Positions 29,522 to 36,258 of a DNA stretch of 36,258 nt are shown one piece after another. Location of the stretch: contig DAOUTW010000046.1 of assembly GCA_030668485.1 (NCBI GenBank), forward strand, positions 1 through 36,258. The letters are read 5' to 3'. The notes under the pieces are model-generated. The model was not told the origin of the DNA. It made no database searches and saw only the letters and a list, made by a program, of their open reading frames with translations. Numbering within the stretch: position 1 is the first letter of the stretch; each line of letters begins with the position of its first letter. Source of the stretch: Candidatus Zixiibacteriota bacterium. GTDB taxonomy: Bacteria; Zixibacteria; MSB-5A5; GN15; JAAZOE01. Made by a program: the position numbers and the translations under genes.

Positions 29522-31598
29522 CACTACCTCTTTCTTTCTTTATGAGATCGGTTGCATCGGCAGCCTGTGGCAGCGTCCATGGATCACCTGTGCGGTCGAT
29601 ATTAATCTGGCTAGCAGCACGGTAAAACGTGCCCTCCGAAAACCAGTCTTCTTTTGCCGCTTTACTGCGGACTTCGGCCTTTGGCACGCTTCCGTTGCCC
29701 GTTTTCATTAACTCGCGCAGCCATGCTTTCGCACGCTCGATTTTCGTCTCCTCGCTTTTGACACCCATAGAGGCAGGTCCAACTTCGATGAATCGCTGCA
29801 AGCCGAGGTCGAAAGTCACCCACAGGTCCGGTTGTGTCCATCGTCCCTCGTAGCACAGCTTGCGCTCCTTGTCGGCTTTCCTACCTTGCAGGTGCACCAT
29901 CATGTCAACAGCAGCTTCAAATCCCGACTGGCCTCGTACGCCTCGATTCTCGCCTTTGCCCTCATGCCCCAGCAAGGCCACGGCGATGCCCAGCGGATCG
30001 GCAATCTCCGACTTTAGCAACTGCAGCGCGGCGTGTGCCTCTTCGTTGTCCGATGACTGCAGCCGCTTTTTGCCCTTGTATCCGAGGCAGTTCGTTAGGT
30101 AGGTTGCGAGACTGTCAATGTAGATGCCGTCGAGATGGTGTATGAAGACGGCGTTTTCAATCGCATCCTTCAGGTCGTTAAACGACGTGGGGTTGTAAGG
30201 CATAATGTGAAAGCGGTCCATCGTGTGGCCAGCAGTCATGCCCATTGTCAAGAATCGCTTCTTGATGTCACCGTCTGACTCTTCCATCGAGATCAGTCCC
30301 ACCTTGAAACCACAATTAATCGCATTGATGCCGTCCGTTGCTGCAAGAGTGCTTTTCCCGTGCTTCGCTTTGCAGTAGGGGAGAGTCACACGACGGCGGA
30401 AGAGCAACCACGAGAGCTGGTCCTCCTTTTCGTCGATCGATTCATCCAGCAGCAAGTCTGAGGCGGTCACCCACAACTTGCGCTTGGTCGTGTCGTCCTC
30501 AGTGTGCTGTATCTGGTCAAGGAGCCGCAGCGCGGCGTAAGCCTTGCCGACATTAGTAGCGAAGCCTTCCGTAATCTTCCGTATGGCGAGATCGGCCAAT
30601 TCGCTACGGGGGGTAACCGTTGTCTTCCCACGCCTTGCTGCGTGTGACGGTTTCGCCTTTGCCGCGCCGAGTGCCGCTTTCAATGACGGCCACTTCTCCG
30701 GACCAGCAGGGTGGTGCTTAACCTCATAGACGTGTGCTACCAGCTCTGTGATCGTCTTATCGTTGAGATCACTGCCGGTCTCCTTAAACGGGTTGGCCAC
30801 GTAGAGCCGGTTGGCATCACACATCTTACTGAATGTTTCTTCTTTGATGTAACCGCACTGCCGGAACTTGGCGCACAGATTCAGCAGCTCAAATTCCCGT
30901 CTACCATCCTTAATCGGGTGGTCTTTGTAGTAGGCCAGCAGGGTAGTGAGTTCCGTACGGTCCAGATTCGTGTAGTCTTTCTGCTCTGGAACCACTTCAT
31001 AACCGGTGGGTACACTCCTCTTGCCGGTGGGTGCCGCACTCTTGGGTACGATCAAGGCTTCCGGGGGAAACGTGAACGGCCTACCGGTCAACACCGCCAA
31101 GCGGAATCGTGGGTAGCCACTCGTAGGTTTGCCACTGTCGAACTCGCAGCATGGAAACAATGGCTGCGATACTTTGAAAACCTGCTCGTCCGCGTCGGGG
31201 TACTCTGCTTTGAGCCAGTCGCAGATCGGCTCAAATGCGGTCTTATCCGTTATCGGCTGCGCGAGTGCTAGGAGCACCCGAATCTTCGGTTGTTCGTCGC
31301 TGTCGCTACTGCTGGTGTAAACGACGCCAGCGTAGTCCTTGAACTGTGCGACTCGCTCCTCGAACGTCTTAGGCGATTCATCGAAGTCAAACGGCACCAC
31401 CAACAGAGCGGTCGTGTTAGCAGCCTTGCGAGGGCCAGAGTACCGCCATGCGCTGTGAATCCGGCTGGTAAAGAACTCACACAGCGCAACTTCATCCTGC
31501 AGGGCAAGCTCGACCGGTTCTGGCTCAAACGCCGTAACCTTCCGACATATTGTCTTGTCGCTGTAGTTGCCAGCCGCAGCCTGTAGTGCGATCTTCAT
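29505..31598 (-). CDS. Replication protein: primase-like domain fused to RepA-type ATPase
   Basis: A 697-residue, two-part replication protein. The N-terminal third looks like an archaeo-eukaryotic-type primase: DFD at 71-73 in VVPFDFDES and a KIRVLLALAQPIT strand, though the usual His is not evident. A helical linker follows. The C-terminal part is a RecA/RepA-like ATPase: Walker A CKAKHGKST (409-417), Walker B GIYIDS (491-496), and LLGHEGKGENRGVRGQSGF (about 542-560). The first Gly of Walker A is Cys, while Gly414-Lys415-Ser/Thr are intact. It would prime and unwind the element's DNA. Its ATG overlaps the upstream stop (TAATG). Confidence 0.75.
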   Translation of the reverse strand: MKIALQAAAGNYSDKTICRKVTAFEPEPVELALQDEVALCEFFTSRIHSAWRYSGPRKAANTTALLVVPFDFDESPKTFEERVAQFKDYAGVVYTSSSDSDEQPKIRVLLALAQPITDKTAFEPICDWLKAEYPDADEQVFKVSQPLFPCCEFDSGKPTSGYPRFRLAVLTGRPFTFPPEALIVPKSAAPTGKRSVPTGYEVVPEQKDYTNLDRTELTTLLAYYKDHPIKDGRREFELLNLCAKFRQCGYIKEETFSKMCDANRLYVANPFKETGSDLNDKTITELVAHVYEVKHHPAGPEKWPSLKAALGAAKAKPSHAARRGKTTVTPRSELADLAIRKITEGFATNVGKAYAALRLLDQIQHTEDDTTKRKLWVTASDLLLDESIDEKEDQLSWLLFRRRVTLPYCKAKHGKSTLAATDGINAINCGFKVGLISMEESDGDIKKRFLTMGMTAGHTMDRFHIMPYNPTSFNDLKDAIENAVFIHHLDGIYIDSLATYLTNCLGYKGKKRLQSSDNEEAHAALQLLKSEIADPLGIAVALLGHEGKGENRGVRGQSGFEAAVDMMVHLQGRKADKERKLCYEGRWTQPDLWVTFDLGLQRFIEVGPASMGVKSEETKIERAKAWLRELMKTGNGSVPKAEVRSKAAKEDWFSEGTFYRAASQINIDRTGDPWTLPQAADATDLIKKERGSDDQKR

Positions 31599-31849
31599 TA
31601 CAAGCCCCTGTAGACTTGGGGTCTGTCTTTGAGGATTTCATCGCACGGCTTTATCGTAGATAGATACTCACAGTACAACGCTAGCACCGTGTAGTTCCAG
31701 CTACAGGTGCGATGCATCATAGTGTCGTACTCTTCCGCCTCCTGTGCTGTCAGCCCACCGCCGATTTTGGCTTCACGAGCAGCACGCCACTTTTGTAGTC
31801 CTTCATGAGCTTCCAGTATCAGCCCACTTCTTGATTTCTTCTTTAGCAT
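31598..31849 (-). CDS. 83-residue protein upstream of the replication gene
   Basis: A basic-start, helical protein (MLKKKSRSGLILEAHEGLQK, then GLTAQEAEEYDTMMHRTCSW) ending in an aromatic helix (YTVLALYCEYLSTIKPCDE). The stop shares a base with the replication gene's ATG, so they are translated together. It could be a replication accessory protein, but no family is recognised. Confidence 0.65.
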   Translation of the reverse strand: MLKKKSRSGLILEAHEGLQKWRAAREAKIGGGLTAQEAEEYDTMMHRTCSWNYTVLALYCEYLSTIKPCDEILKDRPQVYRGL

Positions 31850-31900
31850 AACCGAACCTCTTTTTGTTTTGAGTGTGATTTTGTAGTGATCAGCTCAGCT

Positions 31901-32068
31901 TCACACGTCGTCTGGGTATCCTTTGTTGAGGATCTTCTTGAGCGTGTTAAGCGAGATGCATAGATCGACCGCCAGCGCACGTTGGCTGATGGTGGTGTCA
32001 CGGTAGCGTTTGCGGATTTCCGCACGCTGTTTGGTGTTAAATTTCGGAAAAGCGGTAGGGCTTACCAT
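31901..32068 (-). CDS. 55-residue helix-turn-helix protein
   Basis: A gene too short for a 60-residue cutoff. AAGGAGG lies 6 bases before ATG 32068. The product (starting MVSPTAFPKFNTKQRAEIRK) carries a homeodomain-like HTH: KQRAEIRKRYRDTTISQRAL, then VDLCISLNTLKKILNKGY. The pattern QRAEIR..Y....S...LA...IS..T...IL is that of small HTH regulators and excisionases. It is the first gene of the replication operon, right beside the repeat region, so it may bind those repeats and control replication or excision. Confidence 0.8.
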   Translation of the reverse strand: MVSPTAFPKFNTKQRAEIRKRYRDTTISQRALAVDLCISLNTLKKILNKGYPDDV

Positions 32069-32159
32069 AGCAAGCCTCCTTAAGTTAGGGTTGTAAGTCT
32101 CGTTTTAATGGACCGGATGTAAAAAGCCGTAGCCCGTATGAGCCACGGCGTGTTCCAAG

Positions 32160-32475
32160 GTTTAGACGTAAGCAAAGCAGCGAGTGGACCACAGCGAGTT
32201 GATGCTCCCTAGGTCTGGGCATGGCCGCTCTACATGTTTAGACGTAAACAACGCCGCGAGTGGGAAACAGCGAGCTGATGCTCCCTAGGTCTGGGCATAG
32301 CCGTTCATAGGTTTAGCCGTAAGCAACGCCGCAAGTGGGACACAACGAGCTGGTGCTGGCCGTCTACAGTTTAGCCGTAAGCAAAGCAGCAAGTGGACCA
32401 CAGCAAGCTGGTGCCGGGCGTACTCCTACATGTTTAGTCACAAGAGACGCAGCGAGTGGGTCACAGCAAGCCAAA
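32160..32475. repeat. Five degenerate tandem repeats (iteron-like)
   Basis: Units begin at 32160, 32236, 32311, 32369 and 32432 with GTTTAG.CGTAA (the last diverges). Each contains a GC(A/C)(A/G)C(A/G)AGTGG core, three to five bases, then CA(G/A)C(G/A)AG(C/T)TG(A/G)TGC. Unit lengths are 76, 75, 58 and 63 bases plus a shorter last copy. Units 1 and 2 also share CTCCCTAGGTCTGGGCAT. The GTGG...CAC centre is kept in four of five units. Confidence 0.85.
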
Positions 32476-32476
32476 A

Positions 32477-32523
32477 CTGTTCAAAGGCTGAACAGGCGTG
32501 TGACCTGTTCAAGGCTTGAACAG
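32477..32523. repeat. Twin 19-bp palindromes
   Basis: CTGTTCAAAGGCTGAACAG (32477-32495) and CTGTTCAAGGCTTGAACAG (32505-32523) are near-identical palindromes 28 bases apart centre to centre, directly after the tandem repeats. Operator or origin function is inferred. Confidence 0.75.
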
Positions 32524-32876
32524 TGGACGTGCTTGTGGACGTGGGCATGCTTAGCCATGGGTGCGGTTCTCCTCCGCTCCTACCCCCCGTGTGTGTGGCG
32601 GAGGAGACGCCTCTCCTTCTCCTCCTACACCCACAAGGGGGGATGGAGAAACGGAGAAGCGGAGAACGCCCTCTCCTGCTGATGGGCATCTAGGGGGGAC
32701 TTACAGGACGTGCTCGTGGACGTTGACCGTGGATACCGAAACCCACGGTAAGGTAGTCTGAGGAAGTCGATATACGTGGTCAAATACGTAGTCAAGGAAC
32801 TCTGAGAAAGTGCGGCCAGACTGCCCTGCGAGGAAGTGCGACCATCCTGCCGATCTTGGGGTTAATCGGGACCTAC

Positions 32877-33055
32877 ATCGCACGGTAATGTGCGAAGTTC
32901 CCTTCTTGCGGTTAAAGTCCACTTCTTAGAGACGGGACCCATATCGCACAGTAGCGTGTGAAACTTTCTCCGTTAGGGGAGAGTCCACTTCCAAACAGCA
33001 AATCGCACGGCACTCAGCGATTTGCTAAAGTTCCTTTCCACCCTGCCGATAGCCT
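32877..33055 (+). repeat. Three hairpin repeats before the 33084 gene
   Basis: Units start ATCGCAC at 32877, 32943 and 33002. Unit 1 has a perfect TCGCAC/GTGCGA stem; unit 2 has the same stem with one G-T pair; unit 3 pairs AAATCGC with GCGATTT. Units 1 and 2 also share AGTCCACTTC. A fourth copy is at 33413 across the stop of the 33084 gene. Confidence 0.65.
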
Positions 33056-33083
33056 GAGTAAGTCCAATGAAAGGAGCACAACC

Positions 33084-33431
33084 ATGGCAGACAAGAATGA
33101 TCCACGCCCACAAGAAGACCCAAATCGCAATGCGGACTTGTCGGAGCTGGAAATAATGTTTAAAATGGGTTCTACCGACATAACTGCAAATTTGTGGGAT
33201 TGGGGACGTATTCTTCTGGTTGAGTTGGAAGATATCGTCAAAAAGGTGAACAAAGCCATTCAAGACAAAGATATTAACGAATATCTGTGCCAACTTGAAC
33301 ACATATACAACATGGACCGTTTTGTTGAAGGCCCACTTATTGTGCTCGGTAGGTTATCGACTGATGATCCTAATTATATACACCCCCTCATGGGTGACGA
33401 GGATGATGATTCATCGCACACCACTAAGTGA
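33084..33431 (+). CDS. 115-residue acidic protein of unknown function
   Basis: The only plus-strand gene in the right half of the element. ATG 33084 follows AAAGGAG. The first 20 residues are polar (MADKNDPRPQEDPNRNADLS). The core is helical (WDWGRILLVELEDIVKKVNK, then YLCQLEHIYNMDRFVEGPLI), and the tail is very acidic (GDEDDDSSH). Longer in-frame starts read through hairpin repeats and are unlikely. It lies between copies of that repeat, suggesting it is regulated through them. Function unknown. Confidence 0.7.
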   Translation: MADKNDPRPQEDPNRNADLSELEIMFKMGSTDITANLWDWGRILLVELEDIVKKVNKAIQDKDINEYLCQLEHIYNMDRFVEGPLIVLGRLSTDDPNYIHPLMGDEDDDSSHTTK

Positions 33432-33718
33432 TTTGCGGTGTGGCTCCCCCCCTGTCGGAGCATCCTAAAATATACCACTTCATATGGGACTTCAATAGCA
33501 AAGTCCCCCATCTTCATATAACTTCTTGCCGTTGATTTGGCACGTCGCTTGTTTACGCCCCAGCAGTAGGGAAAGTCTTGACAGGCGGCCTCTTATGTGC
33601 TTTATTGGGGTATAGACAATGCCCAGCACTGGTCGGAGTTCGCCTGTTGTCATTGGTGCAACACCTACGATGTGCGGCTTTCTCCTCTGGAGAGTGGGTG
33701 TCGATTGAGCCACGAGTT
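33432..33718. other. Element right end, non-coding
   Basis: No gene seen. GGGACTT (33486-33492) pairs with AAGTCCC (33501-33507), a small stem. TTGACA at 33578-33583 could be a -35 element, but the -10 is poor. CAGCACTGG at 33624-33632 matches the arm at 20735-20743 and could be an integrase arm site. Confidence 0.4.
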
Positions 33719-33772
33719 CGCCTGCCTGTCACGCAGGAGGTCGCGAGTTCGAGTCTCGTCAACCCCGCCATT
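33719..33772 (+). repeat. attR: tRNA-Asp 3' fragment, 54-bp direct repeat
   Basis: Identical to 20602-20655: anticodon stem, T-arm, 3' acceptor strand, CCA and TT. The 5' half of the tRNA is absent, so it is not a working gene. It marks the right end of the integrated element. Confidence 0.93.
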
Positions 33773-33779
33773 GACTTTG

Positions 33780-33806
33780 AAAGCCCGATCACATCGGGCT
33801 TTTTTA
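33780..33806 (+). terminator. Intrinsic terminator, originally of the tRNA-Asp transcript
   Basis: AAAGCCCGAT-CACA-TCGGGCTTTTTTATT is a strong stem with a T-run, a few bases after the tRNA fragment. Before integration it would have followed tRNA-Asp directly. Confidence 0.88.
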
Positions 33807-33872
33807 TTGCATATTCAGATGCCATGTATTCTTTTTCTGAAAAAGAACGACTTCTCTGTCCGGTTTTTTTGA

Positions 33873-34859
33873 CTATTCAATATTCCACAATTCCAGACTA
33901 TCCAATACCATATTTGAGGCAATTGACTGAAAATATGATACTTCTTCCTCAGATATACCTGCAGAATACTCAGTCCCGACTGTGCTCTCCTGGAAAATCG
34001 TAGAATAGATCACGCAAGCCATAAGATACGATCCTTTTAGAGAAGGATGATTCCAATCACTCAGATGTAAATAATGCAGCGGATAATTCTGTTCATACAA
34101 AACCGTGTTCCACGCCCAGCCTACCGGAGAAATGACAAATCCAATGCTGTCGGAGTAATCAAGTGTATTATCATAGATTTTCTGCTGCATCTCAGGATAC
34201 TCGTCGGTCCAGCCGGAAACCCAAATCATTCCATCTTCAAAAGCCCAGGGCAATTCGAAAATTATTTTGGTTGCCTCGCAGTTGGCCTTAATTTTATTTT
34301 TTAGAGTTACTAAGGCGGGATATACCGGATGATAGTCGGGGAAGGAATCAGGATAAGCCATAAGCATACCGCCGCCCTGCAAAACAATATAATCCCAGTT
34401 CCGCTCATTGATTTTTGCTTCGGTAGTAGCCAGAGCTGCGTGATCTTCAAGATAAAGACCGTTTCTCATCTCAGCTTCGATAGTAACCGTCTTGCCCATA
34501 TTTTCTGACAGTTCCCTTACCATTCCGGGAAGATTGTTGTAAGTAAAATAGCTGCTTCCAATGAAAAGAATTTCATTTGGTGTACTATCTATTACCTGAC
34601 AACAGAGTTCAACCGGGGGAGGACCGCCGTTGAAGATAAGATTTACCAAATATACGGCATCCGATATATTTACTATGTCATCTCCATTCGCCTCTCCAGA
34701 GCAAAGCGGATCAGGACTTGGACCGCTTTTAAACACATAATTTATTAAATAAACAACATCGCCCACATTCGTGTTACCATCGCCGTTGGCATCGCCACAT
34801 ATAAAAGCACCGAATGCCAATGTTGGCAAAAATAAACATATTAGAATGATAATTTTCAT
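33873..34859 (-). CDS. Secreted SGNH/GDSL-type hydrolase with two dockerin-like repeats
   Basis: A 328-residue exported protein. A signal peptide covers 1-18. Two calcium-binding dockerin-type repeats follow at about 21-46 and 54-82 (DANGDGNTNVGDVVYLINYV; EANGDDIVNISDAVYLVNLI). The SGNH-type domain (about 96-310) has a nucleophile block FIGSSYFTYNNLP (99-111; Ser102/103), LQGGG at 160-164 where many relatives have Asn, and the catalytic DWNHPS (268-273). It resembles DUF4886-type esterases; the substrate, perhaps a polysaccharide ester, is unknown. GAGGGA precedes ATG 34859; ATG 34874 is less likely. Confidence 0.85.
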   Translation of the reverse strand: MKIIILICLFLPTLAFGAFICGDANGDGNTNVGDVVYLINYVFKSGPSPDPLCSGEANGDDIVNISDAVYLVNLIFNGGPPPVELCCQVIDSTPNEILFIGSSYFTYNNLPGMVRELSENMGKTVTIEAEMRNGLYLEDHAALATTEAKINERNWDYIVLQGGGMLMAYPDSFPDYHPVYPALVTLKNKIKANCEATKIIFELPWAFEDGMIWVSGWTDEYPEMQQKIYDNTLDYSDSIGFVISPVGWAWNTVLYEQNYPLHYLHLSDWNHPSLKGSYLMACVIYSTIFQESTVGTEYSAGISEEEVSYFQSIASNMVLDSLELWNIE

Positions 34860-35204
34860 TCTCCCTCTCAGCATTGTTAGTTATGCTCAATACAAAGTAC
34901 ATTTGGTTTGCGTCGTTATAGTAATCCCATCCTAATTGCTCACATACATTAGTGACTTAGAAAGCATAAATCTTTCAAATTATTAAAGAATTTGTTAAAA
35001 ATATCAATTCTTAAATGACAATTGGTTTTGTTCATTCGTTTACAGTTTTAACACTTGGCTTATATCTTAAAAAGTTGCGGAAGTCGGATACTAATCCCCG
35101 CCATTCTCATATCTGTTAGGCCCTCATCATCTTAGCCGTTCCAGGGATGTCCTGCCTGTGTTCGCCTATGCGGAGTTGATCTCAGCGTTTGATATGCCTA
35201 TATT
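34860..35204. other. AT-rich spacer with a short att-like match
   Basis: No gene seen. CCCCGCCATT at 35096-35105 matches the last ten bases of the tRNA-Asp att site, in the same orientation. It may be the decayed end of an older insertion, or chance. Confidence 0.3.
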
Positions 35205-35837
35205 ATGGTATCTATGAAAGATTGCCCCAAGAGCCTTAAAGACGAAGCTGAGCGATTGGTGAGAAAGCAACTGCTCAATCAAGGGCACGTTGCCCCACTC
35301 ACACGGTTTGTGGAGGAAATCAGTCGCCAACATCCAGAAAAAAGCATTCCATATTTTGACCCTCTGGACGGTGGTACCAGAGCTCGGTGTCTCTTTGTAT
35401 TGGAGGCCCCAGGTTCGAATGCGGTAGAGTCTGGTTTCATTTCTCGGAATAACAACGATGAGTCAGCAAAGAATTTCTTTGAAATAAATGTGGAGGCAGG
35501 TATCCCAAGAGAGAAGACGATTACCTGGAATATTGTGCCTTGGTATATCGGTACTGGCAAGAAAATACGACCAGCCACTACGGATGACATCAATACGGGT
35601 CTGCCTTACTTGTATAGACTTATAGAGCTTTTGCCGATCTTGCAGATAGTAGTGCTCATTGGCAAAAAAGCCCAGAGAGTGAAAAAGGATTTGAAAAGTC
35701 GATATGCCGACATCAAGATATTCGAATGCTATCATCCAAGTCCTCGGGTTATTAATACTAATCCAAAGAACAGACAGAAAATCATAGAAACACTGAAACC
35801 TGTGAGTAACATCCTCAGTCAGGCGATCAACGAGTGA
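35205..35837 (+). CDS. Uracil-DNA glycosylase-superfamily protein
   Basis: Removes uracil or a related base from DNA if active as its family suggests. The 210-residue protein has LFVLEAPGSNA (64-73) as the first active-site motif (Glu67-Ala-Pro-Gly), WNIVPW near 108-113 and the DNA-intercalation motif YHPSPR (176-181). These are the landmarks of UDG families 4-6, with some divergence: the order and spacing fit but the catalytic acid is not certain. ATG 35205 is used; ATG 35214 is possible. No strong ribosome-binding site. The nearest neighbours do not form an operon. Confidence 0.75.
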   Translation: MVSMKDCPKSLKDEAERLVRKQLLNQGHVAPLTRFVEEISRQHPEKSIPYFDPLDGGTRARCLFVLEAPGSNAVESGFISRNNNDESAKNFFEINVEAGIPREKTITWNIVPWYIGTGKKIRPATTDDINTGLPYLYRLIELLPILQIVVLIGKKAQRVKKDLKSRYADIKIFECYHPSPRVINTNPKNRQKIIETLKPVSNILSQAINE

Positions 35838-36116
35838 ATGGCACTGTTCAATTCGTCGGATTTCACGATTTTTGATCCCGTCAGATAAGTTCCAAGGCTG
35901 GCAGAAACACCCCGCCATTGTTCCACAAGTTGTTGTAATTCAATAGATTGCGAAAACACACATTACTGATTCAGATAGTGCTCTCCTCGTTTATTCTCCA
36001 CAACTTTCATTGTTGCTTTCTGATTAATAATACCCTTAATTTCAATTTTAATCGATAAATAGGAGTATTAAGAAGCGGCCGGAACAAATAGTGATACTAA
36101 TCCGGAGGTTTAGGCG
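35838..36116. other. Non-coding spacer with second att-like match
   Basis: No gene seen. ACCCCGCCATTG at 35909-35920 equals the twelve bases at 33762-33773 (tRNA-Asp end plus host flank). Confidence 0.3.
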
Positions 36117-36206
36117 ATGACCTTGTATCTTAATCACAAGGAATATTATAAATTGGAACGGATCGGGATGAAACTGTTTTTGACCTCAGGCCCAAGAGCC
36201 TGTTGA
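36117..36206 (+). CDS. Possible 29-residue peptide
   Basis: GGAGG lies 8 bases before ATG 36117. The peptide starts MTLYLNHKEYYKLERIGMKL and ends at TGA 36206. It overlaps the left arm of a perfect 12-bp inverted repeat, so it could be a leader peptide or chance. Confidence 0.25.
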   Translation: MTLYLNHKEYYKLERIGMKLFLTSGPRAC

Positions 36207-36231
36207 GTAGATTAGTTCGCCCGATCCGTTC
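36156..36231. repeat. Long hairpin near the window end
   Basis: GAACGGATCGGG (36156-36167) pairs with CCCGATCCGTTC (36220-36231). Inside the 52-base loop, CAGGC/GCCTG forms a second stem. It may be a structured RNA or terminator of a gene beyond the window. Confidence 0.55.
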
Positions 36232-36258
36232 ACAGGATTGCCAAACTCCGAACGGTAA

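Larger units (their letters stand above)
32069..33083. promoter_or_regulatory. 1-kb non-coding repeat region, candidate origin of replication
   Basis: No convincing gene. From left to right: a stem GCCGTAGC/GCCACGGC near 32126-32149, five tandem repeats (32160-32475), twin 19-bp palindromes (32477-32523), GTGGACGTG direct repeats, and a GC-rich stem CTCCTCCG/CGGAGGAG near 32570-32606. A second repeat family runs from 32877 to 33055. The position between the replication genes and the last gene suits an origin. Confidence 0.5.
20656..33718. mobile_element. 13.1-kb integrative element in tRNA-Asp
   Basis: DNA between the two 54-bp repeats. It holds a tyrosine recombinase, two restriction-modification pairs, a minus-strand block of regulators and hypothetical proteins, a primase-ATPase replication protein and a 1-kb repeat-rich non-coding region. 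There are no recognisable structural phage or conjugation genes. Codon use and intergenic character differ from the recX-alaS operon before it and from the AT-rich genes after it. It looks like an integrative plasmid or phage satellite. Confidence 0.9.

Noticed and set aside
31843-32025. 60-residue minus-strand frame
   Set aside because: It is a shadow of the 55-residue HTH gene at 31901-32068, which has the better ribosome-binding site and a recognisable fold.
32160-32475. CRISPR array
   Set aside because: Units are degenerate along their whole length, with no short identical repeats separated by unique spacers and no cas genes.
32335-32682. 115-residue plus-strand frame through the tandem repeats
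   Set aside because: It reads repeat units as protein; unit lengths of 58, 63, 75 and 76 do not keep a common frame, so selection on protein is unlikely.
32701-32922. 73-residue minus-strand frame in the repeat region
   Set aside because: The GTG start has no good ribosome-binding site, the frame overlaps hairpin repeats, and I see no motif. A ribbon-helix-helix protein cannot be excluded but is not supported.
33578-34003. 141-residue reading frame across attR containing LPVTQEVASSSLVNPA
   Set aside because: That peptide is the well-known translation of a tRNA sequence; the frame crosses the tRNA-Asp fragment and a terminator.

Overview
This looks like a stretch of chromosome from an uncultured bacterium of the FCB group. 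A Zixibacteria-like genome is my best guess. The hints are an archaeal-type geranylgeranylglyceryl-phosphate synthase family gene inside a bacterial operon, heptose/O-antigen genes (an LPS outer membrane), and a secreted SGNH hydrolase carrying two dockerin-like calcium-binding repeats. The phylum is inferred, not shown: there is no rRNA in the window.

Layout. (1) 1-2822, chromosomal: coaX on the minus strand, two exported proteins of unknown function and a 34-residue membrane peptide. (2) About 3018-7282, an AT-rich island between two 3' fragments of an initiator tRNA-fMet gene. It carries a three-TM protein, a possible hotdog-fold protein, a multi-TM protein, a sodium/solute symporter and a truncated phage/plasmid-like fragment. 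(3) 7458-20357, core chromosome: glmM-glmS (UDP-GlcNAc precursors), a secreted helical protein, a PhzF-family enzyme, a serine beta-lactamase-family hydrolase, then the tight operon recX-alaS-GGGPS-gmhA-O-antigen ligase and a small two-TM protein. alaS appears to start at an ATT codon. (4) 20399-20653, tRNA-Val and tRNA-Asp. (5) About 20602-33772, a 13.1-kb integrated element bounded by a perfect 54-bp direct repeat: the 3' part of tRNA-Asp is the left att site and a second copy is the right att site. (6) 33773-36258, the original tRNA terminator, a dockerin/SGNH protein, a uracil-DNA glycosylase-family protein and structured intergenic DNA.

The 13-kb element is the most interesting part. Its tyrosine recombinase lies next to attL. 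Then come two restriction-modification pairs in mirror order: MTase> <REase, then REase> <MTase. The second pair resembles the MjaI family. A long minus-strand block follows: small DNA-binding and hypothetical proteins, including a helix-turn-helix protein with a histone-H1-like Lys/Ala tail, then a 697-residue primase-ATPase replication protein and a 55-residue HTH protein. Upstream of these genes is a 1-kb non-coding region with five degenerate tandem repeats, twin 19-bp palindromes and a second hairpin-repeat family, which I read as a candidate replication origin and control region. No capsid, portal, tail or conjugation genes are recognisable. The element therefore looks like a plasmid-like or satellite-like integrative element with its own replication module and a two-system restriction cargo.
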